This document shows, piece by piece, positions 10,101-17,291 of a stretch of DNA of 64,000 bases. A program made the translations under genes and the position numbers. Position 1 is the stretch's first letter. Each line of letters opens with the position of its first letter. The notes under the pieces were generated by a model. That model was not told the origin of the DNA. It searched no databases and saw nothing but the letters and a program-made list of their open reading frames with translations. Source of the DNA: Streptomyces cinnamoneus (GTDB lineage: Bacteria; Actinomycetota; Actinomycetes; Streptomycetales; Streptomycetaceae); contig NZ_PKFQ01000001.1 in the NCBI RefSeq assembly GCF_002939475.1, positions 2,356,001 to 2,420,000 on the forward strand. Direction: 5' to 3'.

Positions 10101-11155
10101 AGCACGGTGACGCCCATGTCCGGCAGGGCCACGGCCTCGTCGGGGCGGGGCAGTTCGGTGGCGTCCTCGCCGTAGCCGTCGCTGACGACCAGCAGGCGGC
10201 TCGCCATGCCGAGGGCGTCCCTGCCGGACAGCCCGCGGCGCACCTCGGCGGCATAGGCGGCGCGCCGGCGCAGGTCGCGGCCCGTCAGAGCGCCGAGGGC
10301 GGCGAGGGAGGGGGCGATGCGGCGGGCGGCGACGGGGCCGTCGTGCTCCTCGGGGTCGAGGGTGTGGGGCAGCCACTTCAGCCAGTCCCACGCGGCCATG
10401 CGGTCGCCGGGGCAGGCGAGGGCGACGGCGACGTCGTCGGGGGCGTGGGCGACGGCGGTCTGGGTGAGCAGGGCGCGAGCCACGCGGAGCACGCCCTCGC
10501 GGTCGCCGACGACGCTGACATCGCCGGCCCGGTCGAGGGGGACGGTCAGCGGCAGGTCGGCCGCGGTGGAGAAGCGGCTCTTCAGCGCCCCGGCCTCGTT
10601 GAGCATGAAGCGGTCGGGCGGGGTGAGCACGCCCCCGCCGGGCCGGCCGACGGCCAGCTCCCGTACGGGCACCCGGCCGGTGCCCACGCGCACGCGCAGG
10701 AAGTCGCCGTCCAGGCGGCGCCGCTCCCACAGCCGGGCCGGGTCGCGCACGACGTCGTACAGCGCCTCGGGCGGCGGGTCGAGGACGCGTGCGGCCTCGC
10801 GGCGCTCGCGCTCCTCGGCGCCGAGCTCCTCTCGGAGCTCTTCGAGGTACTCCAGGTAGCGCTCGCGCTGCTGGCGGCGGGTGCGCTGGGCCTTGCCGCG
10901 CTGGGAGAGCAGCATGCCGACCGAGCCGACGACGGTGACGACGAGCACGATCGCGCCCAGCGCCGCGAACTGGCTGTTGCGGACGACCGTCATCATGACG
11001 ACGGAGCTGAGCACGCCGGCGATCGGCATGAGGGAGTGCAGGGCGCCGCCCGCTTTGCCCTCGGGCAGGTTGGGCGGCGGCTCGATGGTGCGCGCCTCGG
11101 GGACCGGCAGCGGACGGGTGGTGCGGGCAGGGCGGTGGACTATGCGGGTGGTCAT
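7166..11155 (-). CDS. eccC: Type VII secretion motor ATPase EccC
   Basis: 1329 residues, FtsK/SpoIIIE family, fused EccCa-EccCb form. Two membrane helices lie at about 43-85, followed by a charged coiled segment (QRERYLEYLEELREELG). Three P-loop domains have Walker A GATGSGKS (near 488), GGPQSGKT (near 838) and GDSECGKT (near 1129). The first also shows Walker B VVIDEFGELL. In known systems EccC recognises the C-terminal signal of WXG100 substrates and drives export across the membrane. It starts at ATG 11155 with AGGTG upstream, 12 bp after the MinD-like gene stop, so it is co-transcribed. The third P-loop has Glu-Cys before Gly-Lys, which is a less canonical loop. Confidence 0.95.
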   Translation of the reverse strand: MTTRIVHRPARTTRPLPVPEARTIEPPPNLPEGKAGGALHSLMPIAGVLSSVVMMTVVRNSQFAALGAIVLVVTVVGSVGMLLSQRGKAQRTRRQQRERYLEYLEELREELGAEERERREAARVLDPPPEALYDVVRDPARLWERRRLDGDFLRVRVGTGRVPVRELAVGRPGGGVLTPPDRFMLNEAGALKSRFSTAADLPLTVPLDRAGDVSVVGDREGVLRVARALLTQTAVAHAPDDVAVALACPGDRMAAWDWLKWLPHTLDPEEHDGPVAARRIAPSLAALGALTGRDLRRRAAYAAEVRRGLSGRDALGMASRLLVVSDGYGEDATELPRPDEAVALPDMGVTVLHLVAERVQEPGHVAVRVTVDGDQVHIEDLRGAVPSSARGTADPATAAGAEGLARLLAPLRLSAETLVDAPLSGPVGFTELLGIDDPAALDVRALWQRRGERAFLRVPIGVGDGREAVLLDLKESSELGMGPHGLCVGATGSGKSELLRTLVLALVATHPPEDLAMVLVDYKGGATFAPFAGLPHVAGVITNLENQAGLVERVHSSLAGEVQRRQRVLKDAGNVADIGHYAALRETRPDLEPLPHLFVVIDEFGELLTAKPDFIDLFLSIGRIGRSIGVHLLLSSQRIEGGKLKGLDTYLSYRLGLRTFSADESRTVLDTTDAFNLPPIPGFGYLKVDVSAYERFKAGFVSGPHRGPARTTGEDTAPAVLPYPAYNTLAAPGAGPEGSGPAMRHRDPGPTVLSVMVDQLRDAAPPTRAIWLPPLPRAVTLDGCAGPVRADAHGLRLAARPGPMKVPLGLLDDPARQRQGQWILDLGVAGGHAAVIGGPQSGKTTLLRTLVLSLAMTHTPRDVAVYGLDLVGGGLAALAGLPHVGGVAGRADRERAARTVEEVRGMLAEREELFREHGIDSLERLRELRAEGRLPELPSTEVVLVIDGFGALRDDFDGAFTQIEDAVTDLLKRGGGYGVHVVASMLRWNDVRIATQATFGTRVELRLNDPADSSVDRKLAETLSPDEPGRALTDGKLFAQTALPRIDSLATTSELGAAVEQAAAAIRSSWPGDGARRVRVLPHRVPAAALPSPAAEPNRVPVGLDQSALAPVLLDLFKRDQHLVILGDSECGKTNLLRLVAQGLMRRYSDEEMVFAVMDPRRGLRKLVPEPYRGGYAHHAKVCGGLAAGIATELEKRMPDDLASQDSLESGTWFTGPRVVVLVDDYDILTTAGQQPLAPFLPFIPSAQDIGLHFVVTRRVAGASRALYEPFLMGLRESGTTAVVMTGDRQEGQLFPGVYADAQPPGRGTLVRRGEPVRLIQTALAEDDH

Positions 11156-11167
11156 CGGGACACCTGC

Positions 11168-12298
11168 TTATCGGTCGCTGCTCGACGGGCGCCTGCTCAT
11201 GGCGCTGGTGAGGACTTCGGCTGCCAGTTCGGTGACGGCCTCTCGGGTGCCCTGGCCCAGCAGATCGGTGCGGACGGGACCGCCGCCGGCAAGGTGCCGG
11301 TCGTACGGGAGGGCGAGCACCTTGACGCCGTCGAGCCGCAGGTGCTCGCTGGCGGCGGCCACGTCGAGGGTCGTGTGGGGGGACGACGCGGTGAGGACCA
11401 CGACGGTTCCGGGCAGCATCCTCGGCCGCGGCACGGAGGCCATCCAGTCCAGGACGGCACGGGTGCTGGTGACGCCCTCGGCGGTGGCCGGGGTGACGAG
11501 GACGCGTGCCTGGGCCGCCGAGAGGGCGGTGCGGGACAGCTCGCTCGGCAGGGTGTCGCAGTCGACCACGGTGACGCCGAAGTAGCGGCGCAGCGCCACC
11601 ATCGCCGCGCGGTACTCCGCCAGCTCCAGCCGGTTGCCGACGCGGCCCTGGCTGCCGGGCAGCAGCCACCCGCGCCCGGGCGCCTGGACGAGGTAGCCGA
11701 CGACGTCGGTCAGCTGCATCGACGGGTCCAGGATCCGGGCCAGGTCGCTGGTGGTCCAGCGCACCTTGGTGACCCCGAGCCTCGCCGGCAGGGTGCCCAG
11801 GACGGCGTCCGCCTCCAGCATCAGCACCGGGTCCTGGCGGTAGTGCGCGTACGTGCGTCCCAGCAGCGCGGTGACGGTGGTCTTGCCGGCGCCGCCGCGG
11901 ATGCTGGTGACGACGATCTGCCGGCCCGTGGTCAGCGGCTGTTGCAGCGCCTGCGCGGTGCGGGTGGCCTCCTCCACGTCGCGGGTGGCGGAGGAGCCGA
12001 CCAGGCGGCGCAGCGAGCGGGAGGTGCGGCGGGCCGCGGAGTCGCCGCTGAGCGGCTTGCCCTTGACCAGCTCGGCCGGCAGGGGCAGTTCCATGGTCAC
12101 CGGCGTGGGCAGCGGCCGGGGCGGGGGGCCGGCGGGTGGCCGTGCGGGCGGTACGGGCTGCACGGCCTGCGCCGGGGGCCCGGCGGGCGGCGCTACGGGC
12201 CGTGGGGGCTCCGTCGCCTCCGTGGCCTCCCCGGGCCCTTCCGTCAGCCCGCGCAGGCTGCGCAGGACGTCTTTCTGCCAGTCCTCGTCCTGGGACAT
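11168..12298 (-). CDS. EspI/MinD-like P-loop ATPase of the T7SS-like locus
   Basis: 376 residues. The N-terminal ~110 residues are Pro/Ala/Gly-rich and disordered. A ParA/MinD-type deviant Walker A, SIRGGAGKTT, lies at about 130-139, and later segments (MLEADAVLGTLPARLG, VVDCDTLPSE) match the nucleotide-binding fold. Mycobacterial ESX-1 has a similar Pro-rich ATPase, EspI (Rv3876), beside EccD1. The position between eccD and eccC suggests the same kind of accessory or regulatory role on the secretion machine. The ATG has a GGGGAGA site 6 bases upstream. Calling it EspI-like rests on architecture and position, not on a search. Confidence 0.8.
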   Translation of the reverse strand: MSQDEDWQKDVLRSLRGLTEGPGEATEATEPPRPVAPPAGPPAQAVQPVPPARPPAGPPPRPLPTPVTMELPLPAELVKGKPLSGDSAARRTSRSLRRLVGSSATRDVEEATRTAQALQQPLTTGRQIVVTSIRGGAGKTTVTALLGRTYAHYRQDPVLMLEADAVLGTLPARLGVTKVRWTTSDLARILDPSMQLTDVVGYLVQAPGRGWLLPGSQGRVGNRLELAEYRAAMVALRRYFGVTVVDCDTLPSELSRTALSAAQARVLVTPATAEGVTSTRAVLDWMASVPRPRMLPGTVVVLTASSPHTTLDVAAASEHLRLDGVKVLALPYDRHLAGGGPVRTDLLGQGTREAVTELAAEVLTSAMSRRPSSSDR

Positions 12299-12322
12299 GT
12301 GTCTCTCCCCGCCTTCCCGGGA

Positions 12323-13681
12323 CTAGAACTGGTGGAGCAGGCGTACGTACACGCCGAACACCCCGACCGCGAGCGGGAACAGGGCGATCACGCCGGTGGT
12401 CTCGACCAGGTCCACGGCACGGCGCAGCCGCACGCGCACGTGCTCCGGCGGCCGGACGGCGAGGACGCCGAGCGGCACGAGCGTCGCCAGCCAGAGCGCG
12501 GCGAGCGGCCCGTACACCCCGCCGTGGGTGTGGTCGATCCACAGCACGGCGAGGCGGACGAGCAGCAGCAGGCCCGCGGCCAGCAGCGCCACCACCTCGG
12601 CCACCAGCGGGAACGCCCGGGCGCGGGAGAGCAGGACGACGGCGAGCACGGCCGTGAGGGTGACGGTCCACGCGGTGGGGGCCTCGGCCACGGCCAGCAG
12701 CCCGCCCGCCGTGGCGGACCCGGCGACCGCGACCGTGGCCAGGGCCAGGCCCCGGTGGGTGGCCACCAGCGCCGTCTCGACCCGGTGCCGGCTGACGGAG
12801 GCACCGCCGGAGCGGCTGTCGTCGAGCGCGGTCAGACCGGCCGACGTCAGCGCGAGGCGCGGGAGCAGACCGAGGACCACGACCGAGACGACGGCCATGA
12901 CGGTGCCGAGGCGCGCCGGGTCGCTCTGGAACGCCGCGACGGCCTCCCACGCGGCGGTGCCCGCGGCGACGGCTCCGGCGCCGATCAGCCCGCCCCGTCC
13001 GAGCCGGGAGAACAGGCCGAGCAGGGTCAGGGTGACGGCGAGCACGGCGGCGACCGATGCCAGTCGCGCGACGCCCGGCCAGGCGTGGGCGTCGGCGGCG
13101 GTCCAGGCGGCGAGCGTGCCGAGGGCACCACCGGTGAGCATGAGGGCCGTTCCCAGGGTCCGGCCGGCGCTGACGGCCTTCGCGACGACCGCGCCGACGG
13201 CGGCCGCGAGGGCGGCGGCCACCATGAGGGGGGCGGCGACGGCTCCCCCGCCGAGTCCGGTGCGCGCGAGCACGCCCGTGGTCACGGCCAGCCCGACGGC
13301 GGCCAGGACCGCGGTCCACTCCCGCGCCTCGGGGCGCCAGCGCCAGGCCCGTACGTCCAGGTCCTCGGCGACCTCGTCGGTGACGTCGTGCACGACGGGG
13401 GCGGAGGGCGCGTCGTGGACGCGCACGAGCCGCAGCAACGCGCCGTCGGGCACGCCGGCCCCGGCGAGGGTGCCGTCCTGCGGCAGAACCGTACCGTCAG
13501 CCGTGATCAGGTGCCGGGCGGCCGGGCGTTCACCGGCCTTGTCGTCCAACAGCCGCAGGACGTCGGGCAGCAGCAGCCCGATCGGTTCGTCCGCGGGCAG
13601 AACGAGGTCTACTCGACGGCGGTCGCCGACGAGGGTCACCCTGCTCAATTCCGTACGCCGATCGACCCCCACGTTCACCAC
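12323..13681 (-). CDS. eccD: Type VII secretion integral membrane protein EccD
   Basis: 452 residues from GTG 13681. The N-terminal ~100 residues form a ubiquitin-like YukD domain (RVTLVGDRRRVDLVLPADE, then LITADGTVLPQDGTLAGAG). About eleven hydrophobic helices follow to the C-terminus. In ESX systems EccD is the main channel-lining membrane subunit. The frame is open further upstream to 13897, but that part overlaps the preceding gene and is not EccD-like. No good Shine-Dalgarno is visible; a TAGGTT sits 7 bases before the GTG, so a leaderless secondary transcript or reinitiation is possible. Confidence 0.92.
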   Translation of the reverse strand: MVNVGVDRRTELSRVTLVGDRRRVDLVLPADEPIGLLLPDVLRLLDDKAGERPAARHLITADGTVLPQDGTLAGAGVPDGALLRLVRVHDAPSAPVVHDVTDEVAEDLDVRAWRWRPEAREWTAVLAAVGLAVTTGVLARTGLGGGAVAAPLMVAAALAAAVGAVVAKAVSAGRTLGTALMLTGGALGTLAAWTAADAHAWPGVARLASVAAVLAVTLTLLGLFSRLGRGGLIGAGAVAAGTAAWEAVAAFQSDPARLGTVMAVVSVVVLGLLPRLALTSAGLTALDDSRSGGASVSRHRVETALVATHRGLALATVAVAGSATAGGLLAVAEAPTAWTVTLTAVLAVVLLSRARAFPLVAEVVALLAAGLLLLVRLAVLWIDHTHGGVYGPLAALWLATLVPLGVLAVRPPEHVRVRLRRAVDLVETTGVIALFPLAVGVFGVYVRLLHQF

Positions 13682-13688
13682 GCGGCAG

Positions 13689-13694
13689 AACCTA
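13689..13694 (-). promoter_or_regulatory. Possible -10 element before eccD
   Basis: TAGGTT on the minus strand ends 7 bases before the GTG of eccD, within the 44-bp gap after the preceding stop. No convincing -35 is seen. Confidence 0.3.
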
Positions 13695-13725
13695 TCACTC
13701 GGCCTCTGGAGTGGACTTCCGTCAC

Positions 13726-14052
13726 TCAGTGCGTTCCTTTCGGCTGCTTCGCCGCTTCCGTCTGCGCAGGGGACGGTTCGGTGGCGGTGGACGGTGAAGG
13801 CGCCGCCGGCGCGTATCGCCGTTCCTGCTGCTTCTGTTGTTCCTTCTGCTTGGCCAGGGTGTTCTGAATGAAGGACCAGCCCACACAACCGGCGCACAGC
13901 ACCGCGGCAATGGCTATTCCCGCGAATACCTTGCCGAGTTTCTCGTCCGCCGTCCGGCGCGCCCGCTGGGCGCCGAAGAGCAGCGCGTCGCGCATACGCC
14001 GGCGCCGTACCGAGACGGACTCCAGCAGTTGACTGTCGTAATCCTTCGCCAT
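13726..14052 (-). CDS. Small single-pass membrane protein of the T7SS-like locus
   Basis: 108 residues. A very basic N-terminus (VRRRRMRDALL, QRARR) precedes one membrane helix at about 43-62 (FAGIAIAAVLCAGCVGWSFI). A Gln/Lys-rich then Pro/Ser/Thr-rich tail of about 45 residues follows, which by the positive-inside rule should be outside the membrane. It starts at ATG 14052 with a GGGGG site. It is followed 44 bp later by eccD. The single helix with a long outer part is reminiscent of small ESX subunits, and it might replace part of EccB or EccE. That is inference only, since no sequence family is recognised. Confidence 0.8.
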   Translation of the reverse strand: MAKDYDSQLLESVSVRRRRMRDALLFGAQRARRTADEKLGKVFAGIAIAAVLCAGCVGWSFIQNTLAKQKEQQKQQERRYAPAAPSPSTATEPSPAQTEAAKQPKGTH

Positions 14053-14140
14053 CGTCCCCCGCCTCGTCCGGGCCTCTGGTACGAGAATGTGGCGGGCGGC
14101 CGCCGCACGGCGACGCCGCCGCCCGCCTGCGAACTCCCCA

Positions 14141-14195
14141 GGACGTCCTACCGACTTCCTACGGACTTCCTATGGGATTCCTTCAGACTTCCTAT
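14141..14195. repeat. Five tandem 11-bp repeats upstream of the eccD-side genes
   Basis: Five head-to-tail units start at 14141, 14152, 14163, 14174 and 14185. On the minus strand they read GTAGGACGTCC, GTAGGAAGTCG, ATAGGAAGTCC, GAAGGAATCCC and ATAGGAAGTCT (consensus RTAGGAAGTCC). The array ends 88 bp upstream of the ATG at 14052 and overlaps the stop codon of the gene at 14192-14767. An 11-bp period is typical of OmpR-fold operators (SARP, PhoP). Confidence 0.8.
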
Positions 14196-14767
14196 GAACC
14201 GCGGGCCGCCTGGAAGACGATGAACAGCACCCAGGCGACGGGCAGCAACAACCCGAACATGGCGGGTCGCTTGCGCAGCGGCACCCCCGGGTCCAGCTGC
14301 GGCCCCGGCTGTCCGGGCACCGGCGGCGGGAGCTTGGTCAGCTTCGCCCTGACCACGAGGCTCCACAGCAGGGTGAGCGGCGTGATCAGCACGAGCGAGA
14401 GCGGGCTCCACCAGCCCTGCAGCATGGTCTTGCCGGTCATGTCGCGCCACACGGACATTCCGCAGTTCCGGCAGAACGGCCCGTCCAGGTGGAGGAACCG
14501 CATCATGATCAGAATGCCCTGATGCCCGCGGACGGTCGTCCTGACGGCGGGGAATCCCCCACAGATGCGGCAGTAGGTGTGCGAGTCGTGCTGCGCAAAG
14601 CCGGGCTGGGGCGGCATGCCGTGCTGGGGCGGAAAGCCCTGCTGCTGCGCAATGCCCTGCTGCTGCGGCGCGAAGCCGGGCTGCTGCTGCTGCGGAAACC
14701 CGGGCTGCTGGGGAGCCTGGAAAGGCTGGGGCTGAGAAAAAGGCTGTGGTTGCGGCGGAGTCGCCAC
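14192..14767 (-). CDS. Zinc-ribbon membrane protein with a Pro/Gln-rich N-terminus
   Basis: 191 residues from GTG 14767 with GGGGGAC upstream. Residues 1-60 are made of Pro-Gln-Phe-Gly-rich repeats (PQQQG, QPGF), likely disordered. Two CxxC pairs follow (CRICGG and CRNCG), a putative zinc ribbon. Two hydrophobic helices come next, around LSLVLITPLTLLWSLVV and MFGLLLPVAWVLFIVFQAA, separated by a Pro-rich loop. The family is not recognised. It has its own promoter region, with a Nur-like palindrome. Its position between the effector genes and the eccD genes suggests a membrane accessory of the island. Confidence 0.8.
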   Translation of the reverse strand: MATPPQPQPFSQPQPFQAPQQPGFPQQQQPGFAPQQQGIAQQQGFPPQHGMPPQPGFAQHDSHTYCRICGGFPAVRTTVRGHQGILIMMRFLHLDGPFCRNCGMSVWRDMTGKTMLQGWWSPLSLVLITPLTLLWSLVVRAKLTKLPPPVPGQPGPQLDPGVPLRKRPAMFGLLLPVAWVLFIVFQAARGS

Positions 14768-14832
14768 GAATGTCCCCCGTATCAATCAAAGAATCCCTCA
14801 TCGGGCACACGCGGGGCGCGTACCGGCCGCCA

Positions 14833-14861
14833 TGTCTACCAACCTTGCAATACACATGCAA
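14833..14861 (-). promoter_or_regulatory. Promoter with Nur-like palindrome upstream of the zinc-ribbon gene
   Basis: On the minus strand TTGCAT (14856-14861), a 17-base spacer and TAGACA (14833-14838) form a good promoter 65 bp from the start. The plus strand reads TTGCAA-TACAC-ATGCAA at 14845-14861, close to the tTGCaa-N5-ttGCAA Nur box. The -10 lies in GTTGGTAGACATG, which is repeated before the WXG100 genes. Confidence 0.55.
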
Positions 14862-14943
14862 AGCGCGGGGACAATCCGGGCGATGGCCGGTGGAACCGCG
14901 GCAGGACACCGCCCGTTCTCCGGCTCGGCACGCGCTCCGGGGG

Positions 14944-16371
14944 TCAACTGGCCTCGGCACCGCGCAAATGCCGCACGAGCCCGCCGAAGGTCTCCCAGCA
15001 CTCCTCCGACTCGCCGTCGCCGAGCGGGTAGTAGAAGCCGGGGGCGGCGTCGGGGCCCAGCTGAACGGGCGTCCGCGCCAGCGGCGTACGACTCGCCAGC
15101 TCACGGCCCGCCTCCCGGACCTCCGCGGCGCCCAGGACGAAGGCGTACGGCATCGGGGGGCGCTCGAAGCGGGCGGGAGCGGTCAGGTCGCGGCGGGCCG
15201 CCCGCAGTTGACACAGCATCGTCTTCAGGCCGTGCCCGGTCACCAGCTCGGCGGCCAGCTCCGGCAGTGCCTCCAGGGGCGGCTTCTCGCCCGCGCCGTA
15301 GCCGACGGTGAGGGTGACGTCCTCCTCCACGCCCTCCGGGGTGCGGATCACACGGAGGGTGGCGATGGCGGGCCGGTCGGCGTCGCCGACGACCACGGTC
15401 CAGGTGGGTTCGGGAGCCCGCCGGTAGGCGAGGTCGGTCAGCTGGCGGCGGGACCAGACGAGCCCCGCCGGCTCGGCCGTGCCCCAGCCGGCCGGCAGAG
15501 CGCCGGTCAGCGCCTGCCAGGCGGCCTCGACGGCGCCGCCCAGGACGAGGTCCGCATCGGGCCGGTGCAGGGTGCGGAAGGACAGGACGAGCTGCCGCTC
15601 GTCGGTGGGCTGGAACTCCGCGAAGGAGTCGGCCACCGGGGTCTCGCCCCTGTCGTCCCGGTCCGGGACGAAGGCGTTCTCCTGCCAGCGCAGCACCGCG
15701 CCCGTCAGCCCGTCGTAGTAGCCGCACCGCTCGTCCTGGACCACCCACCGCGACGGCACGGACTGCAGCAGCAGCCGGGTGGGGAGGGAGAGGCGGCAGT
15801 GCGGCGGAGTGATGACCTGGAGGGACCGGTCGCTCTCCACCGTGGCCCGCAGGGCCTCCGAGAGCCAGCTCGTCATCGGGACGACGGGACGGTCCTGGAG
15901 GACGACGGCCGCCTGCTCGGTCAACATGTCGACGGCCGGCTGCGCGGCGGCCGGAACCGGTACGGCCGTCACCCCCGACATGTCGACGGGATGCGCGGCG
16001 CCCTGGGTGCCGGGGGCGTCCGGCGGCCACACACGGCCGCCCAGCAGCATCGTCAGACGGGCGGCGAACGCACCGGCCAGCCGCTCGGCTTCGGGAACAC
16101 CGGTGGTGGCCCGCGCCTCCACCCACCACTGCGGCTCCTCGCCCGGCGGCTCCGCCCCCGGTCCGAGCAGCCGGTCCGCCTCGTCGGGGACCTGGACCAT
16201 CACCGGCGTCTCGACCGACACGAGCGGCCGGCCCTCGGCGTCGCACAACTGGATCACGGCGCCGTCGCCGACGGTGTCCACCCGCACGTCCGGACCACCG
16301 GCGAGCAGTCCCGCCAGGACGCTCATGGCGTCCGGCATGCGCCGGGTGAGCGCGATCACGTCCTTGGTCAT
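14944..16371 (-). CDS. DUF6177-type protein of the T7SS-like locus
   Basis: 475 residues from ATG 16371; the open frame continues upstream to 17004, but only as a shadow of the previous gene. The sequence (MTKDVIALTRRMPDAMSVLA at the start, ending LVRHLRGAEAS) resembles, from memory, the actinobacterial DUF6177 family, which is often found beside T7SS genes. It is soluble, has no signal peptide, and shows alternating strands and Trp-containing segments. The ATG overlaps the previous stop as ATGA, so the two are translationally coupled and probably work together. The biochemical role is unknown. Confidence 0.8.
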   Translation of the reverse strand: MTKDVIALTRRMPDAMSVLAGLLAGGPDVRVDTVGDGAVIQLCDAEGRPLVSVETPVMVQVPDEADRLLGPGAEPPGEEPQWWVEARATTGVPEAERLAGAFAARLTMLLGGRVWPPDAPGTQGAAHPVDMSGVTAVPVPAAAQPAVDMLTEQAAVVLQDRPVVPMTSWLSEALRATVESDRSLQVITPPHCRLSLPTRLLLQSVPSRWVVQDERCGYYDGLTGAVLRWQENAFVPDRDDRGETPVADSFAEFQPTDERQLVLSFRTLHRPDADLVLGGAVEAAWQALTGALPAGWGTAEPAGLVWSRRQLTDLAYRRAPEPTWTVVVGDADRPAIATLRVIRTPEGVEEDVTLTVGYGAGEKPPLEALPELAAELVTGHGLKTMLCQLRAARRDLTAPARFERPPMPYAFVLGAAEVREAGRELASRTPLARTPVQLGPDAAPGFYYPLGDGESEECWETFGGLVRHLRGAEAS

Positions 16372-17192
16372 GCGGTGGCTGTCCTGTCTGTCGCGGTCGG
16401 GGTACGTGCTGCTGAGGCGTTCTGCCGGATCTTGACGAACGAGTGCAGGGCGGCGCCGACGCTGCGCAGGTGTCCGGCGAAGAGCTCCTCGTCGGGGCCG
16501 TCCGCCCGCGATGCGATGGCTTCCGCGTGCTTCAGGGCCCGGTCGCTCGGGGCCACGAAGAGCACCTCGGCGGCGAGGCGCATGGCCCGGCGGGGGTCGG
16601 CGTCCGAGACGGCGCAGGCGAGGTCGACGAGCTGGGTGGCGAGGTCGAACCCGATGACGCGTGTGTCGCCGGAGAGCCGGAGGACTCCGCGCTGTATGAC
16701 GTCCTCGACGTCGTCGACGACGCCCGGCTCCTCGGCACAACTCGCGACGGCCCACTCCAGCTGCTCGTCGAAGTACTCGGTGTCGGCGATGCGGATGAGG
16801 GCGCGGACGGCCTCGACGCGACCGGCTTGCGTGCCCTTCTCCTCGCACATGCCGCTGCTGCCGTAGGACGCCATGGCGCGCGCGATGTGCCCGAAGGTGT
16901 TGTCGACGGAGAACTTCCGGTCGATGCAGCTGTCGTACCAGGCCGCCTTCTTCGGATCCGCGGCCCCCGCGACGACCGCCTCGTGCCCGGCCGCCTCGCC
17001 CCACGTCAGCAGCGCGATGCAGGCGGTGAGCCGGTCGTGGTCCGACGCGGCGGAATCGTGCATGAGCGCGACGAGCCCGGGCACGCGCTCCCGGTGCCGG
17101 GGGTCGTCCAGACCCTCGTCGACGACGTCATACGGATCGTCGACGGCCCGGCCGTCGAAGTCGACGCCGAGGAGGGTGTCTATGCGGGCCAC
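16368..17192 (-). CDS. Helical protein of unknown function coupled to the DUF6177 gene
   Basis: 274 residues from GTG 17192 (GGAAAGGA lies 11 bases upstream, a rather long spacing). Nearly all of it looks alpha-helical, with HEAT-like paired helices such as RLTACIALLTWGEAAGHEAV and RVEAVRALIRIADTEY, ending in a short Ala/Thr-rich tail. Its stop overlaps the ATG of the next gene (ATGA). It lies 99 bp after the putative immunity gene. Helical-repeat proteins of this type often act as immunity or adaptor proteins in toxin loci, so it could be a second immunity protein. That is inference from context. Confidence 0.75.
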   Translation of the reverse strand: MARIDTLLGVDFDGRAVDDPYDVVDEGLDDPRHRERVPGLVALMHDSAASDHDRLTACIALLTWGEAAGHEAVVAGAADPKKAAWYDSCIDRKFSVDNTFGHIARAMASYGSSGMCEEKGTQAGRVEAVRALIRIADTEYFDEQLEWAVASCAEEPGVVDDVEDVIQRGVLRLSGDTRVIGFDLATQLVDLACAVSDADPRRAMRLAAEVLFVAPSDRALKHAEAIASRADGPDEELFAGHLRSVGAALHSFVKIRQNASAARTPTATDRTATA

Positions 17193-17291
17193 GGAGCCGC
17201 CGGTCCTTTCCTCGCCTGATGCCGGCCCGGAGGGACCACCTGGAGGTTCCCGCTCCGGTCACCGGGCCACTCCCGCGAGCCGGTGTCGCGG

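Noticed and set aside
7026..13867. Open frames of more than 2000 codons on both strands over the eccC-eccD genes
   Set aside because: Their translations are Arg/Pro/Gly/Ala- or Val/Asp/Gly-rich without motifs, and they run opposite or out of frame to genes with clear P-loops and membrane helices. They are GC-bias shadows.
14560..14765. Trinucleotide-like repeat tract as a separate DNA repeat
   Set aside because: The CTG/TGC-rich runs are simply codons for the Pro/Gln-rich N-terminus of the zinc-ribbon protein.
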